From positions 1 through 64,000 of the forward strand of contig NZ_CACTIA010000004.1 of assembly GCF_902712915.1 (NCBI RefSeq): a stretch of DNA of 64,000 bases, read 5' to 3'. Positions within the stretch are counted from its first letter, which is position 1, and each line of letters opens with the position of its first letter. Positions 48,949 through 58,934 of the stretch are shown here, in pieces. The notes beneath the pieces are model-generated. The model was not told the origin of the DNA, made no database searches, and worked only from the letters and a program-made list of their open reading frames with translations. Source of the DNA: Acidiphilium sp. C61 (GTDB lineage: Bacteria; Pseudomonadota; Alphaproteobacteria; Acetobacterales; Acetobacteraceae). Both the position numbers and the translations under genes were made by a program.

Positions 48949-49525
48949 TTAACGGACCGGACCGGCGGCTTGCGTCACTGGTCCACGCCCCGCAAATCTC
49001 GCTCGCCATAGTGGCGTCTTCTCGAATATCCGCGACAGGCATGGATATTGTCCGCAAACCCGGAACCGATACCCGCAGCGCGTCCTGCTGCCCGACAGGA
49101 AGCGCTCCCATGGCCCGCGCGATTGCGCCAGGCGCCGTCCCGCTGCTCGTTAGGGTCATTACGCCGGCGCGATGCCCGACAACCAGACCAATCGAGTGGG
49201 AGACGCGGCCGACGGAAATCATGGCAGAGACCCTGCCGGGGGGGATGGCAGGCTGGTCGGGGGTGGCAATAAGTATTGCCTGCTGTCCGGTGGCGCGCTG
49301 ACAGACGATGCTGATTGCCGGCGACGTCATCCTGGCCTTCGGGTGTCCGCGATAGAGCCAGAGCATGGCATGGGGCGACTTTCCAGGCCCGAGCATGAAT
49401 CGCCACCCGCTACCTGCATCCGCAAAGATAAACTTGTTGGTCTTTGGAGTGGGCGCGCCGGCGAAAGCGGAGGTACAACTCATCAGCAGCGCCGCCGCGT
49501 GCAGGGAGAGGCGGGTATGATTCAT
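48935..49525 (-). CDS. Exported protein of unknown function
   Basis: A 196-aa protein with a signal peptide (1-22, SAFAGA). The mature part is a Gly/Ser/Ala-rich beta protein with two cysteines (CQRAT and the penultimate ICGAW). GGAG lies about 12 bases ahead of ATG 49525. A TTGAAA/TATTTT promoter with an 18-base spacer lies in the A/T-rich leader at about 49590-49560. No family recognised. Confidence 0.65.
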   Translation of the reverse strand: MNHTRLSLHAAALLMSCTSAFAGAPTPKTNKFIFADAGSGWRFMLGPGKSPHAMLWLYRGHPKARMTSPAISIVCQRATGQQAILIATPDQPAIPPGRVSAMISVGRVSHSIGLVVGHRAGVMTLTSSGTAPGAIARAMGALPVGQQDALRVSVPGLRTISMPVADIREDATMASEICGAWTSDASRRSGPLISKP

Positions 49526-49695
49526 TTCAGGGTCTCCAGAAATCCATTTTCAAAATACAATTATTATTGCATATTTTTCAATAAGAAATCAGTGCCCCTT
49601 GCCTTGCGTAGCGTACGCTGCTTTGCCATCGCGTTTTTATCTAGCGTCCCGCCGTCATGTTTTGGTATTCTAGGCTCAGTCATGGACAATCAGGC

Positions 49696-50301
49696 ATGAA
49701 ACAGAACCTCCTTACCGGCATTTTTCTCGGCGGCATTGCGGCAATCGGCCTCGCGGGGTGTGCCCAGCCGCCCCAGTCCGAGGCCAGCGTGCACGCTGGC
49801 CCGACATCCTTCGATGCCTCCCCGATGTCACAGAGCCGACTGGGGTTCTCGGCGCCTCTCAGCGATCCGGCAGCCGACGGGATGGCCGCGCCTGTAATGG
49901 CGAAGATTACTCCGGTCGACGCTCATGGCGATCCCACAGGAGATACCCAGACACTCGCCGTCTTCGCACCACGCATTGGTAGCGCCGAAGCAGTATCGCC
50001 CGCGGCCATAGGCGCTTTCGGCCTCCGGGCTTACCAGCTGGATGGCAATGATGGTGCCATGATCACCGGACCGGCCCGGCTAGTCCATTACACGGTCTTC
50101 GCCAGGAACGGCGGCCCCGGCCCCGTGCAAATCTCCGGGGAGTTCTCCTTCCCGGCGCGGGCCGCGAGCCACGCCGGGAAGTCCTTGCTCGCCAACCTGA
50201 ACGGTAGGCTCTACTCGGTGAAGATCTCCGCCAGCGTTCCCAAAGCCGCGTCTGTACCCAGAGGCATGCCCTCGAGAACTCTACGATTTCCGGACGAATA
50301 A
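49696..50301 (+). CDS. Predicted lipoprotein
   Basis: A 201-aa protein with a lipoprotein signal: MKQNLL, hydrophobic stretch, lipobox LAGC (Cys22). The mature part is beta-rich and has no recognised motif. ATG 49696 is the only start that gives a proper signal sequence. A TATTCT hexamer is at 49666-49671, but no convincing -35 accompanies it. Located between the Dot/Icm and pilus clusters, so a role in the outer-membrane part of either is possible. Confidence 0.75.
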   Translation: MKQNLLTGIFLGGIAAIGLAGCAQPPQSEASVHAGPTSFDASPMSQSRLGFSAPLSDPAADGMAAPVMAKITPVDAHGDPTGDTQTLAVFAPRIGSAEAVSPAAIGAFGLRAYQLDGNDGAMITGPARLVHYTVFARNGGPGPVQISGEFSFPARAASHAGKSLLANLNGRLYSVKISASVPKAASVPRGMPSRTLRFPDE

Positions 50302-50327
50302 ACGGGTCCATTCGCCTCAAAAGCATA

Positions 50328-50371
50328 ATATTGCTTGTATTTGTGGCATCATCTTCATATTGATAGCGAAG
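50328..50371 (+). promoter_or_regulatory. A/T-rich leader with imperfect inverted repeat
   Basis: TGTGGCATCATCTTC and GAAGATGCCACA flank the start region of the next gene and would form a stem with a small bulge covering ATG 50372. It may be an operator or a translation-control hairpin. No strong promoter hexamers. Confidence 0.35.
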
Positions 50372-50749
50372 ATGCCACATGGATATGTCATGCTTGCCGA
50401 TCCGGAATTCGCCGCCGATCTCGAAGTCGCCACCGCCCGCACCAGCAGCGCGTTGGGCGGGGACAGTCTTTGCGGCCGAATGATCGCCCTGGCCGCCTCG
50501 CACCACGCGCTGGCGCTTCGTGACGACGCAAGGCTTTCAGCGGCCCTCGCGCTGACTCCTGAAATTGCCGCTTCCTTCAGTTGGATTTCCAACAGGGCCG
50601 TCGATCTGCATCAGGGCGCGACTGCAGTAAAGTCTCTGGCCGCCAGTCTCTTCGGGGCAGAGCCCGCAGGTGAGCAACCGCGGGCGGTTGAATTCCTGCC
50701 CACAGATGATGGTGTGACCATCGTCGAGCAGGGTGCCAGCCCCTGCTAA
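50372..50749 (+). CDS. Hypothetical helical protein
   Basis: A 125-aa soluble protein rich in Ala and small residues, almost entirely helical (about 15-90), with a short acidic end. Start uncertain (ATG 50372 or 50390). No family recognised. The start codon lies in the stem of the inverted repeat at 50328-50371/50383, which could limit translation. Confidence 0.55.
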   Translation: MPHGYVMLADPEFAADLEVATARTSSALGGDSLCGRMIALAASHHALALRDDARLSAALALTPEIAASFSWISNRAVDLHQGATAVKSLAASLFGAEPAGEQPRAVEFLPTDDGVTIVEQGASPC

Positions 50750-50762
50750 GGAGCGTGCAAGG

Positions 50763-50784
50763 ACGCGATCACTAAAAATCGCGT
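50763..50784 (+). terminator. Small hairpin after the helical protein
   Basis: ACGCGAT (50763-50769) pairs with ATCGCGT (50778-50784) around an A-rich loop and is followed by TTAT. Short stem, so a weak terminator at most. Confidence 0.35.
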
Positions 50785-50873
50785 TTATGTGGAAATATTT
50801 CTGGCATTTGTATATTGCAAGGCGGTAAACTGACGGGAGATCGCGTAGCCACATCCGTCAGGGTCCCCTCGAT

Positions 50874-51884
50874 ATGCCAAGGCCGTTCGCCACCTTTCTG
50901 CTGACAAGTACCGCCGTCCTGTCTCTCGGCACTACGTTGGCCCAGGCAAGTGTCTTCGGGTTCGGCAGCGACGAGCCGCTGACCGTCGCGGTGAAAGCCA
51001 TCATTCCGCACTCCGAGAGGGTCAGCTACGATGGATCGGTCAATCGAAACACTCGCGTCTCGTGGCACGGCGGTGCCTCCTGGCGCGCGGTCCTAGAGTC
51101 GGCCCTTCATCCCGCGCACCTGGAATTCGTGGATGCTGGCGGGAAACTGCATATCTTCAGCATCGCCACGGGGCAAAGGGGGGCTGGCGACCATCCGACT
51201 GCAGCAACGGCGCCTGTGCGGGCATATCCAGTCCATGCCATCGCATCGCCCCGTGAGACCAGCGCGGTCGTATCCCCCGGCCTCTCGATTGCCTCTATGG
51301 AGCTGCCGTCGCCCAGGCCGCCCATCTCCGCATCGGTAGCGATTCAGCCCGGTGGCGCTATCTCCACATCCGGGCTGGAGATCCTGGCTGCGCAAGCACC
51401 CGTCAAGACAACGGTCGATCACCTCCCCACACCGGTGAAGGTTGCCAGTCTTGGACGCGCCAACACACGCGCGCCGATCCGGTTGCCCCTGTCAGCTTCA
51501 CCCGCAGCTACGGCGGCGGCGCCGGATATAAAGCCGACCGCGCAGCGGCTCCCCCTGCCGCCGGCCGCCCCTGTCGCGCGTGTCGTACCGGTCCATGTCG
51601 AGCAGACCTGGATTCTGAAGCGGGGTTCCTCGCTCAAGAACGATCTCGAGCAATGGGGTGACCGGGCCGGGTACCAACTCTACTGGGAGGTCCAGGACGG
51701 CTCTGGCCACGGCCAGACGCTGATCATCCCGCAAACGATCCGCATCACCGGTTCGTTCCAGCAGGCCGTCGATACCGTTGCCCGTGCGATGCACGCCTCA
51801 CACGTCGATTTCCACGTCCACTACAACGTATTTCCCGGCGCCAATTCAGCGACGATCTCCGGCATCTGGCCGGGTGATCAGTGA
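50874..51884 (+). CDS. pilL: Pilus protein PilL-like, two TcpQ/STN-type domains
   Basis: A 336-aa exported protein (signal peptide 1-25, LAQAS). The C-terminal ~85 residues match the TcpQ domain: WILKRGSSLKNDLEQWGDRAG, YQLYWEV, then ITGSFQQAVDTVARAM. A similar unit occupies ~30-105 (LTVAVKAIIP, VSWHGGASWRAVL), so the protein carries two such modules joined by a Pro/Ala linker. In R64, PilL works with the PilN secretin. It starts the pil operon; the next gene overlaps or follows at 51910. Confidence 0.8.
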   Translation: MPRPFATFLLTSTAVLSLGTTLAQASVFGFGSDEPLTVAVKAIIPHSERVSYDGSVNRNTRVSWHGGASWRAVLESALHPAHLEFVDAGGKLHIFSIATGQRGAGDHPTAATAPVRAYPVHAIASPRETSAVVSPGLSIASMELPSPRPPISASVAIQPGGAISTSGLEILAAQAPVKTTVDHLPTPVKVASLGRANTRAPIRLPLSASPAATAAAPDIKPTAQRLPLPPAAPVARVVPVHVEQTWILKRGSSLKNDLEQWGDRAGYQLYWEVQDGSGHGQTLIIPQTIRITGSFQQAVDTVARAMHASHVDFHVHYNVFPGANSATISGIWPGDQ

Positions 51885-51909
51885 AATGCGCCAGATCAAG
51901 GAACCCGGC

Positions 51910-53535
51910 ATGATCCGTCTTTCCCCGCCTCGTCGCTCGGCGCTGATCGCGCTCGCTCTCGCCAGCACCGCATTGAGCGGATGTGCTGATTTCAAAGCGG
52001 CGCAGAAATTCCAGAACGATACCGCCGCGGCGGTCAACGCGATCCCGAAGCCCGAGAATGCGCCGTTGATCTCGACCTCGAACCTGCCGAATCTCGGCAA
52101 TCACATTGTCCGGTTGTCCAACACCTTCCCGAGCGTCTTCACCAGAGACAGGATCACAATCATCTCGCAGCGGAAATACTCCCTGCAAGAGATCGGAGCG
52201 AAGATCACGGCCCAGACAGGCATCCCCGTGATCGTCGATGTCGGCACTTCGTCCAACGGCTCAACCGGCGGGAATGGGCTCTCGCTGCCGGGCCTTCCGG
52301 GCCAGGGCTCTGTTACGATCCCGGGGCAGCAATCACAGACCCCGACGATCGCCGCCATCGCCATCTCCTACAACGGCACGATCAAGGGCCTGCTGGCCTA
52401 TCTGGAGTCCCGCTACGGTGTCTGGTCGAAATACGAGGACGGAGCGGTCCGCCTTTATCACGACGAAACGAAGACATTCTCGATCGCGGTGACGGATATG
52501 CCGCTGACCGAGAAGATGAGCATCGTCGCGAATGCCGGTGGCGCGCTTGGCGACACGCAGCTGGGCGGCGGCATGGGCGGTGCCTCAAACAACTCGAATA
52601 GCAATAACGGCTCCACGACGATCAAGACCCAGACTTCATCGAACGTCTGGGGTGGCATCCAGGCCACGGCAACCACGCTTGCCGGCCCGGGCGCCAAGGT
52701 CGCCATCAATCCCTCGATGAACAGCCTCACTGTCTATGGGACACCGGTCCAGGTCGGACGCGTCAGCCGCTGGGTGAGAAATCTCAACCGCTCGATGGCA
52801 CAGCAGGTCGAGATCAGCGTTCATGTCTATTCGATCACCCGGAACCATGAGCAGAATTACGGTTTCAACCCGGCTGTCGCCTTCAATCAGATGGCCAACA
52901 GGTATGGCTTCTCACTGCAAGGCGTCGCTGCACCGAGCATCAGCAACGGCGTCAGCCCGTTCCAGCTCGGTGCCTTCATTGGCTCAGGCAATGCCCAGTT
53001 GGCCGGCACCACTGCTGCGGTTCAGGCTCTTGCAACACTCGGATCCGTTACCGAGACGTTCGAGCAGAACGTGGTGACGATGAATCATCAGCCAGTCCCC
53101 ATCCAGGTTGCCAAGAACACCGGCTATCTCGCGGCGGTCAGCACGACAAGCACCGCGAATGTTGGCAGCACGAACTCCCTGATCCCGGGCAATATCGCAA
53201 CCGGCTTCACCGGCCTGTTCACACCTTCGGTGGTCGACGGACGGATCATGCTGACGATGAATATCACGCTCAGCTCGCTGGAGCAGCTGACGAAGGTCTC
53301 CAGCGGCGCAAACATGATCGAGGTTCCGACCTCCAACAATTCGGAATTCAGCCAGGCGGTATCGCTCCGCCCGGGCCAGACCCTGCTGCTGACTGGCTAC
53401 AAACAGCACAACGACCAGACGACCCACAATGGCGTCGGCTCGCCCTTCTTCGCCCTGCTTGGCGGCGGCGCGGACGCGACGCGCAACAATCAGATGATCG
53501 CGATCACCGTCACAACGAGGCTTCTCCGCCAATGA
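51910..53535 (+). CDS. pilN: Type IVb pilus secretin, lipoprotein PilN
   Basis: A 541-aa outer-membrane secretin. The signal peptide ends in a lipobox (ALSGC, Cys25), and AAGGA lies ahead of ATG 51910. The N-terminal part has N0/STN-like strands, a Gly/Asn/Ser-rich insertion near 230-250, then NPSMNSLTVYGTP (secretin N-domain end) and the conserved C-terminal secretin part with QPVPIQVAKNTGYL, DGRIMLTMNITLSSL and VSLRPGQTLLLTGY. It forms the gate through which the thin pilus passes. It overlaps pilP by 4 bases. Confidence 0.88.
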   Translation: MIRLSPPRRSALIALALASTALSGCADFKAAQKFQNDTAAAVNAIPKPENAPLISTSNLPNLGNHIVRLSNTFPSVFTRDRITIISQRKYSLQEIGAKITAQTGIPVIVDVGTSSNGSTGGNGLSLPGLPGQGSVTIPGQQSQTPTIAAIAISYNGTIKGLLAYLESRYGVWSKYEDGAVRLYHDETKTFSIAVTDMPLTEKMSIVANAGGALGDTQLGGGMGGASNNSNSNNGSTTIKTQTSSNVWGGIQATATTLAGPGAKVAINPSMNSLTVYGTPVQVGRVSRWVRNLNRSMAQQVEISVHVYSITRNHEQNYGFNPAVAFNQMANRYGFSLQGVAAPSISNGVSPFQLGAFIGSGNAQLAGTTAAVQALATLGSVTETFEQNVVTMNHQPVPIQVAKNTGYLAAVSTTSTANVGSTNSLIPGNIATGFTGLFTPSVVDGRIMLTMNITLSSLEQLTKVSSGANMIEVPTSNNSEFSQAVSLRPGQTLLLTGYKQHNDQTTHNGVGSPFFALLGGGADATRNNQMIAITVTTRLLRQ

Positions 53536-54320
53536 ACAGAATGACGACCGCCCTGACGATGGGGCTGATCCTTGCCGCCACAGGCTTGGCCCGGGCCGGC
53601 ACGGTGTCCGCGACTCCGGCGGCAGTCAAAGCGCCTGCAAACAAGGCCGCGACTGCCTCGCCCTCCGCAACAGGCGTCGCGCCGGCGGCAAAGCATGACG
53701 AGACATCGGCGCAGTTGATTGCGAGACTGCCGGGCACGGCCTCCACCGAGACGCTCGACAAGCTGAACGCGGCCATTTTCGTCGCAGGAAGAGAGCTCAA
53801 GCTGGCGCAGTTGAAGCGAGATATTGCCAAGGCGCGAGAGGCTGAAAAAGCAGCCAAGGATGGCAAGCCCGCTCAGTTCCAGCCGGTCGGTGCCCAGCCC
53901 GGATTCCCGTTCGCCGCGCCAGGGCAGTTCGGTCGGGCCGAAGTAAAACCGGCCACGGCCACCCCGAAGACCGTCCAGTACCCGACCGTAGAGTCGATCG
54001 TCGGCTTCAACGGGAACCTGGAAGCCATGATGATCATGCCCGACGGGCACATTATCCGGGTCCGACAGGGCGACACCATCCAGGATGGCTTCAAGGTCGT
54101 CTCAATCTCGCCGGCCGGGGTCAGGGTGCAGCATGCCAAGTCAATCGTCATGCTCACCTTCGGGCCGCCAGAGCCGATTTCAGAAGATGAGAATTCGTCC
54201 AGCACGGCACCGCAAGCAAATGGATTTCCGAGCGGCACACCTACGGCTGGAGTGCCCGGCCCAGGTGCGCCGCCAATCCCGCCGCGCCCGGGCAGTAATG
54301 GAGGTGGGAGCAACGACTAA
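53532..54320 (+). CDS. pilP: Type IV pilus biogenesis protein PilP-like
   Basis: A 262-aa exported protein with signal peptide (1-22), a helical Ala/Lys-rich stretch and a C-terminal beta domain (~150-215: PTVESIVGFNGNLEAMMIM, GDTIQDGFKVVSI) with the PilP/HR-like pattern, followed by a Pro/Gly-rich tail. R64 PilP is ~150 aa; this one is longer at both ends. It links the inner-membrane PilO to the secretin. ATG overlap with the neighbours. Confidence 0.75.
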   Translation: MNRMTTALTMGLILAATGLARAGTVSATPAAVKAPANKAATASPSATGVAPAAKHDETSAQLIARLPGTASTETLDKLNAAIFVAGRELKLAQLKRDIAKAREAEKAAKDGKPAQFQPVGAQPGFPFAAPGQFGRAEVKPATATPKTVQYPTVESIVGFNGNLEAMMIMPDGHIIRVRQGDTIQDGFKVVSISPAGVRVQHAKSIVMLTFGPPEPISEDENSSSTAPQANGFPSGTPTAGVPGPGAPPIPPRPGSNGGGSND

Positions 54321-55675
54321 TGGCCGACGATGATTTCGATCTGCCGGACATGAGCGACCTCCCGGGCGGGGACGGCCATGATGGGCTATACGGGCCCCGA
54401 TCTGGTGAAAGCATGCGCCAGACGGTGACACGGGCTCCGGAGTGGACCAACTCGCAGGTTATCGATCTATCGGGAGGGCTCTGGCTTGTCGGCATGGATT
54501 GGGAAAGCCGCGAGGCTCCCCAGAGCAACTCCCAGATCCGCGCTCGCGCCCGCGAGATCGGCGCCGACATGGCGGTCCAGCGCATCGTCGATGGAGCGGT
54601 CCAGGTCGGCTATGGCTTTCCCATCGAGGGACTGAAGCCGGCAGGAAATATTCGATCGCTTGCAGCCTCTGTCGCGCAGGGGGTGAAGCAGCCGTGGCTC
54701 GGCATCTACCAGCTCGATGAGGAGCGCTACTGGTATGTCGCGGTTCGTGACGGGTTTCAGATCATGCCCGGCTCAGACATTGTCGCTGACCGGGAGACCG
54801 TTGACGCGCTGCGCCGAGAGCATCGTGGCCTGAGTGGCGACTGGACGCAAAAGGAAGGCACGCTCGAACATCTTGAGCTTCTGATCGACCAGTTCGCGAC
54901 CCGCTCCCCGAAAGTCTGGTTTCTCAACCGCAGCAGGCGCCCACTTTACCTGACAATAGCCACCTGCTGCCTTGTCCTGGCAGGCGGGTATTTCGCCTAC
55001 CGCCATCACATCGATGCGGTGAGGGAGGCCAGGCAAGCGGCCATAGCCCGCCTGGAGGCGGAGCGCGCGCGGCTTGCCCATCACCCACTCGAGCTCCCCC
55101 CCTCACCTGTTGTCCGCCTGCCGATGCCCGACAGCGTCACCAAGACATGCATGTCACTCATTGGCCAGGTGCCGGTCTCGATCGATGGCTGGACCGTGGC
55201 TGACCTGTCTTGCACCAACGACACTGCCACGGTCGGCTGGAAGCGTACCGACGGCGCGACGCTCGCCGCCATGCCTCGAGGGGAAATCAGTCCGGACGGC
55301 AACACCATCGTGAACACCGTGAAGCTGCCGATCCCCCAGGAGAGCCGCAACGATACGGTCATTCTCAGTGTCGCGATCGCCGACCTCAGGATCTACCTCC
55401 AGTCTGCAGGCGTCGAGCGATCTTCGGTCATCATCCACATCCCACCGGTGAAGAAACGCGACCTGTATCAGCGCGCCGTGAGCCACAAGCCGCCTCCTAT
55501 CCCGCCACCGCCGACCGCTACCGTCAGCTTTGTCTGGCCGGTCAGCCCGACCGGCACGGACTGGAATCGTATTCCGGGCTTCCGGATCACCTCGATCATT
55601 CATGAGCAAAAGGGCTGGAAGATCGGCGGCACGATCTATGGGAAGCGTCCTCCGATCACCGACATCGCATCCTGA
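54320..55675 (+). CDS. pilO: Pilus assembly protein PilO-like
   Basis: A 451-aa inner-membrane protein. A cytosolic domain of ~210 residues includes QVIDLSGGLWLVGMDWESRE, the PilO/PilM-like N-terminal pattern. One membrane helix (about 213-231) is followed by a coiled stretch and a periplasmic domain with CMSLIGQVPVSIDGW. GGAGGTGGGAGC precedes the ATG, an exceptionally strong ribosome-binding site. The order here is N-P-O, whereas R64 is N-O-P. Confidence 0.75.
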   Translation: MADDDFDLPDMSDLPGGDGHDGLYGPRSGESMRQTVTRAPEWTNSQVIDLSGGLWLVGMDWESREAPQSNSQIRARAREIGADMAVQRIVDGAVQVGYGFPIEGLKPAGNIRSLAASVAQGVKQPWLGIYQLDEERYWYVAVRDGFQIMPGSDIVADRETVDALRREHRGLSGDWTQKEGTLEHLELLIDQFATRSPKVWFLNRSRRPLYLTIATCCLVLAGGYFAYRHHIDAVREARQAAIARLEAERARLAHHPLELPPSPVVRLPMPDSVTKTCMSLIGQVPVSIDGWTVADLSCTNDTATVGWKRTDGATLAAMPRGEISPDGNTIVNTVKLPIPQESRNDTVILSVAIADLRIYLQSAGVERSSVIIHIPPVKKRDLYQRAVSHKPPPIPPPPTATVSFVWPVSPTGTDWNRIPGFRITSIIHEQKGWKIGGTIYGKRPPITDIAS

Positions 55676-55708
55676 AGCAAAACGCCCGAAACAGAAAACG
55701 AGCAGACC

Positions 55709-57595
55709 ATGAAACTGATCCAAACGATCGCCAGCGCTCTCCAAACCACGCCGGCAGACCCGGCGGCACCGATCGTTCGGGCACGCGTTCTGCCAAACCT
55801 CGGCCGGAAGCCCAAGGCTGTACAACCCACACCGGTCAAGCCGGTCTCACGACCTGGCGGCATTCGCCCTTCCACCACCGCAGCCACCTCGCCGACCCGC
55901 ACCGACAATGGGGGGGCTCCTCGCCCCGCGGCCAATTCGGAGGCGATAACCCGTCGGCAGGGCAGCGAAGCGCGCCGTCCCCAACAGGAGCAGGGCAGTG
56001 GCGAGGAAGAGGCAAAGCGGCGGGAGCGCGAGTTCCCCGCTTTGCCCGACCGCTTCGAGGACCAGGTTGCAATACATACCCTCACTCGGACCGTCTATGT
56101 GACGGACCGCGCATTTGGGAATCCCCTGTTCATCAGCTGGTTTCAGCGTGTTCGTAACTTCGATCCGGCATTCGTGCAGAAGCCGATAGACCTGAAGGGG
56201 CTCAGCGAGCTCCGAAAGCAAGGCATAGGCACGGAGGTAGAGACCGAGATTAGTCGTGACGATGGCGGTGATAGCGCCCGCGCAAAGGCGTATGACATTC
56301 TCCGACACGCCGCGGCAATCGGTGCGACCGACATCCACATAAACGTCCGCGCCGAGATGACCGAGATCCATGTCCGTCACAAAGGCCGGATCAAGGTGCT
56401 CGAGGAGCTGCCCCAGGTCGAGGGGCTCGCCATCAGTCGAGTGCTTTATCAGGGCTTCGAAGGTGTCAGGTCGACGTTCAAGCCGACCGAATTCCAGAGT
56501 GCGCAGCTGTCTGGGAACGACATTTCGAGGCTAGGACTTTCATCTGTCCGACTTGAGCGTGGCGCAGCATATCCCGTCGAGAAGAACGGCAGCTTCGTGT
56601 CGATGCGCCTTCAGAAATACGACGTCCGGGCGAAACCTCCATCCTTCGACAAAAAATACTCCTCAAATCTCGCTTCGCCATTACCACCCCCAGAGCAGGT
56701 CGATCTGGTTCGGACCGGCTTGACTCCGTCCCAGCAGGAAACGCTGTTCCGGGCTGTCGAGGCGCCAAACGGAATTGTCTTGCTGACCGGGCCGACCGGA
56801 AGCGGGAAGACGTCGCTACTCAACCTGATGATGAAGCACGCCGCGCAGGTATTTCCGGGTAAACGCCAGATCTCGGCAGAGGATCCAGTGGAGATTCCGA
56901 TGCCTTGGGTCGTGCAGCTCCCGATCGTGGGGGCAATCGACGAGTCGACCACCGGGAAGGCGTTTGCCAATTACGTTCGGGTGATGCTCCGCATGGACCC
57001 GGAAATCATCCTGCTGGGAGAGCTCCGCGGCGCGGATACCTCGCTTGCAGCAATCAGCGCGGCCGTGACCGGCCATCTCGTGCTCTCGACGCTGCACGTC
57101 ACTGACCCCTTTCTCGCCATTGATCGCCTCGAGATCATGGATCGCGAGCGGCTCAACCGCCGGATCTACTGCGATCACAAGCTGATCCGGGCGATTGCAG
57201 CCCAGCGCATAGTTCCCGTCGTCTGCCCGCACTGCTCAGTGCGGATGGTCGACCACAAAAGCATGGTCGCGCCCTGGATGCTCGATGCAATCCTCACCTA
57301 CGGAGACCCGGGGGAGATCCGCCTCCAGAAAGAAGAAGGTGGCTGCGAGCACTGCAATTTCGACGGGATCCTTGGTCGAACTGCCGTGGCAGAAGTGGTC
57401 GCAACCACACCCGAGTTGATGGATGACCTTATCCGAACCAACACCGCTACGGCTCGCCGAAACCATCGCAAGCGCGATGGGTCGGACAACTCGATGCTCG
57501 TGAATGCGATGCACCGTGTTTTGAAAGGCGAACTCGATCCACGCCACGTTGCCGAGGCGGTGGATGTGATCACGCCCATGGGGAAGGAAGACTGA
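55709..57595 (+). CDS. pilQ: Pilus assembly ATPase PilQ (GspE/PilB family)
   Basis: A 628-aa secretion ATPase. After a disordered Pro/Arg/Glu-rich ~105 residues come the N-terminal subdomain (SDIHIN-like ATDIHINVR near 207), Walker A GPTGSGKT (361-368), the Asp box, Walker B DPEIILLGELRG and the His box GHLVLSTLHVTDP. A CPHC and a CEHC pair form the zinc-binding tetracysteine, as in GspE/PilB. It drives polymerisation of the PilS/PilV pilus through PilR. 1 bp before pilR. Confidence 0.9.
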   Translation: MKLIQTIASALQTTPADPAAPIVRARVLPNLGRKPKAVQPTPVKPVSRPGGIRPSTTAATSPTRTDNGGAPRPAANSEAITRRQGSEARRPQQEQGSGEEEAKRREREFPALPDRFEDQVAIHTLTRTVYVTDRAFGNPLFISWFQRVRNFDPAFVQKPIDLKGLSELRKQGIGTEVETEISRDDGGDSARAKAYDILRHAAAIGATDIHINVRAEMTEIHVRHKGRIKVLEELPQVEGLAISRVLYQGFEGVRSTFKPTEFQSAQLSGNDISRLGLSSVRLERGAAYPVEKNGSFVSMRLQKYDVRAKPPSFDKKYSSNLASPLPPPEQVDLVRTGLTPSQQETLFRAVEAPNGIVLLTGPTGSGKTSLLNLMMKHAAQVFPGKRQISAEDPVEIPMPWVVQLPIVGAIDESTTGKAFANYVRVMLRMDPEIILLGELRGADTSLAAISAAVTGHLVLSTLHVTDPFLAIDRLEIMDRERLNRRIYCDHKLIRAIAAQRIVPVVCPHCSVRMVDHKSMVAPWMLDAILTYGDPGEIRLQKEEGGCEHCNFDGILGRTAVAEVVATTPELMDDLIRTNTATARRNHRKRDGSDNSMLVNAMHRVLKGELDPRHVAEAVDVITPMGKED

Positions 57596-57596
57596 G

Positions 57597-58865
57597 ATGA
57601 GCCTGATGACCCACCTTCGCATGAGGATGACGTGGGGTGCCGCCGCCGTGTCGGGCACCAAGCGAAAGGCAGGCAAAGGATTCTGGGCAGAATTGAAGCG
57701 CAGCTTCCTTATCGCGCTTTTTGGCAGGAGCTCGCAGCTTACCATGCGACGGGCGCTCCGGAGCAATACGGTCCGGCCGGCGGTAAGCACCGGGTGGCAA
57801 GGGGCGATAAATCGCGCCTTCTTCGGCAGCATCGCACGTGAGCGATTCTACGAGCACCTCGCGACCTCGATCGAGAACGGGCGCAACGATGTCGCGGCAA
57901 TCGAGATCTACCGCGACAGGCTCAAAGAGCGTCGCAGGGGCACCATCGCCTCGATTATGGGGGATCTTTTGCGCCGGTTAACCAGCGGCGGATCGTCGCT
58001 GAGTGCAGCCCTGGCGGTTTGGGTCCCGGCCGAGGAGATTCGCATCATCGAAGGCGGCGAGGCGTCAGGCGACATGTCGAAGGCGCTGAACCTCGTCATC
58101 GAGATGAATGTTCGCAAACGTGACCTGGCACACCAGATTAGGTCGGCGACACTCACGCCAGCCTTCTACGCAATCGTGGTTTATGCCTTCCTCCTGTTTG
58201 TCGGGATCAAGGTCACACCCGAGTTCGCGAAAGAACTACCCAACCCGACTGGTCTAGGAGCATACCTGTATGCAGAGGCGGCGTTCTGTGACAGCTGGCA
58301 GGCGTTCCTGCCGCCCTTCTTCATGGTCGCCGGCACCATCGCCTTCAAGCTGTCCCTGACGCGCTGGACGGGCTATGGACGGGCTATCGTGGACGATTAT
58401 CCGCCGTTTTCCATATTCCGCGACATCCGCGGCTATGTATGGCTGATGACCTTCTCCGCAATGCTGCAATCCGGGATCGCGGATATTCAGATCATACGCC
58501 AGCAGCTTCTGAGTGCTGACCCATGGCTAAAGGAACGCCTGAATGCGGCACGACGCGTTCTGTCCAGCGAGGGTGGATCCCTGCCGATGGCATTGGCGCA
58601 TGCTGGAGTGCGCGGCAAGCGCTTCAACTTTCCGAGCGTAGACATGATCGACAACATGGAGTCCATCTACGGATATTCAGACTCGGCGGAACGCCTGGCC
58701 GTGGCGACAAATCGTTGGGCGGTCAAGTTTGATCAGGTGATGAGGGCTCGCGTGAAACGCTTCGGCCTTGTGGCAGAGATCGCCCTTCTGTCCATCACAG
58801 CCTTCGTCCTAATCGGCATGAACGCGATCTCGCAGCAAATGACGATGGCCGCATCATTTCATTGA
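57597..58865 (+). CDS. pilR: Inner-membrane pilus assembly protein PilR (GspF/PilC family)
   Basis: A 422-aa polytopic protein with the T2SF architecture: two repeated helical units and membrane segments at about 190-208, 240-265 and 390-415. VWVPAEEIRIIEGGEASGDM corresponds to the conserved GE(A/S)SG loop of the first F domain, and the second copy has FPSVDMIDNMESIYGYSDSAE. Essential platform for the pilin. It starts one base after the pilQ stop; GGAAGG precedes the ATG. Confidence 0.85.
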   Translation: MSLMTHLRMRMTWGAAAVSGTKRKAGKGFWAELKRSFLIALFGRSSQLTMRRALRSNTVRPAVSTGWQGAINRAFFGSIARERFYEHLATSIENGRNDVAAIEIYRDRLKERRRGTIASIMGDLLRRLTSGGSSLSAALAVWVPAEEIRIIEGGEASGDMSKALNLVIEMNVRKRDLAHQIRSATLTPAFYAIVVYAFLLFVGIKVTPEFAKELPNPTGLGAYLYAEAAFCDSWQAFLPPFFMVAGTIAFKLSLTRWTGYGRAIVDDYPPFSIFRDIRGYVWLMTFSAMLQSGIADIQIIRQQLLSADPWLKERLNAARRVLSSEGGSLPMALAHAGVRGKRFNFPSVDMIDNMESIYGYSDSAERLAVATNRWAVKFDQVMRARVKRFGLVAEIALLSITAFVLIGMNAISQQMTMAASFH

Positions 58866-58934
58866 AATCGGAATACCAGTTTGGTAATCTAGGATTGTTC
58901 TTGCCGAACGCCGGCAAAATCATGGAGAACTTCA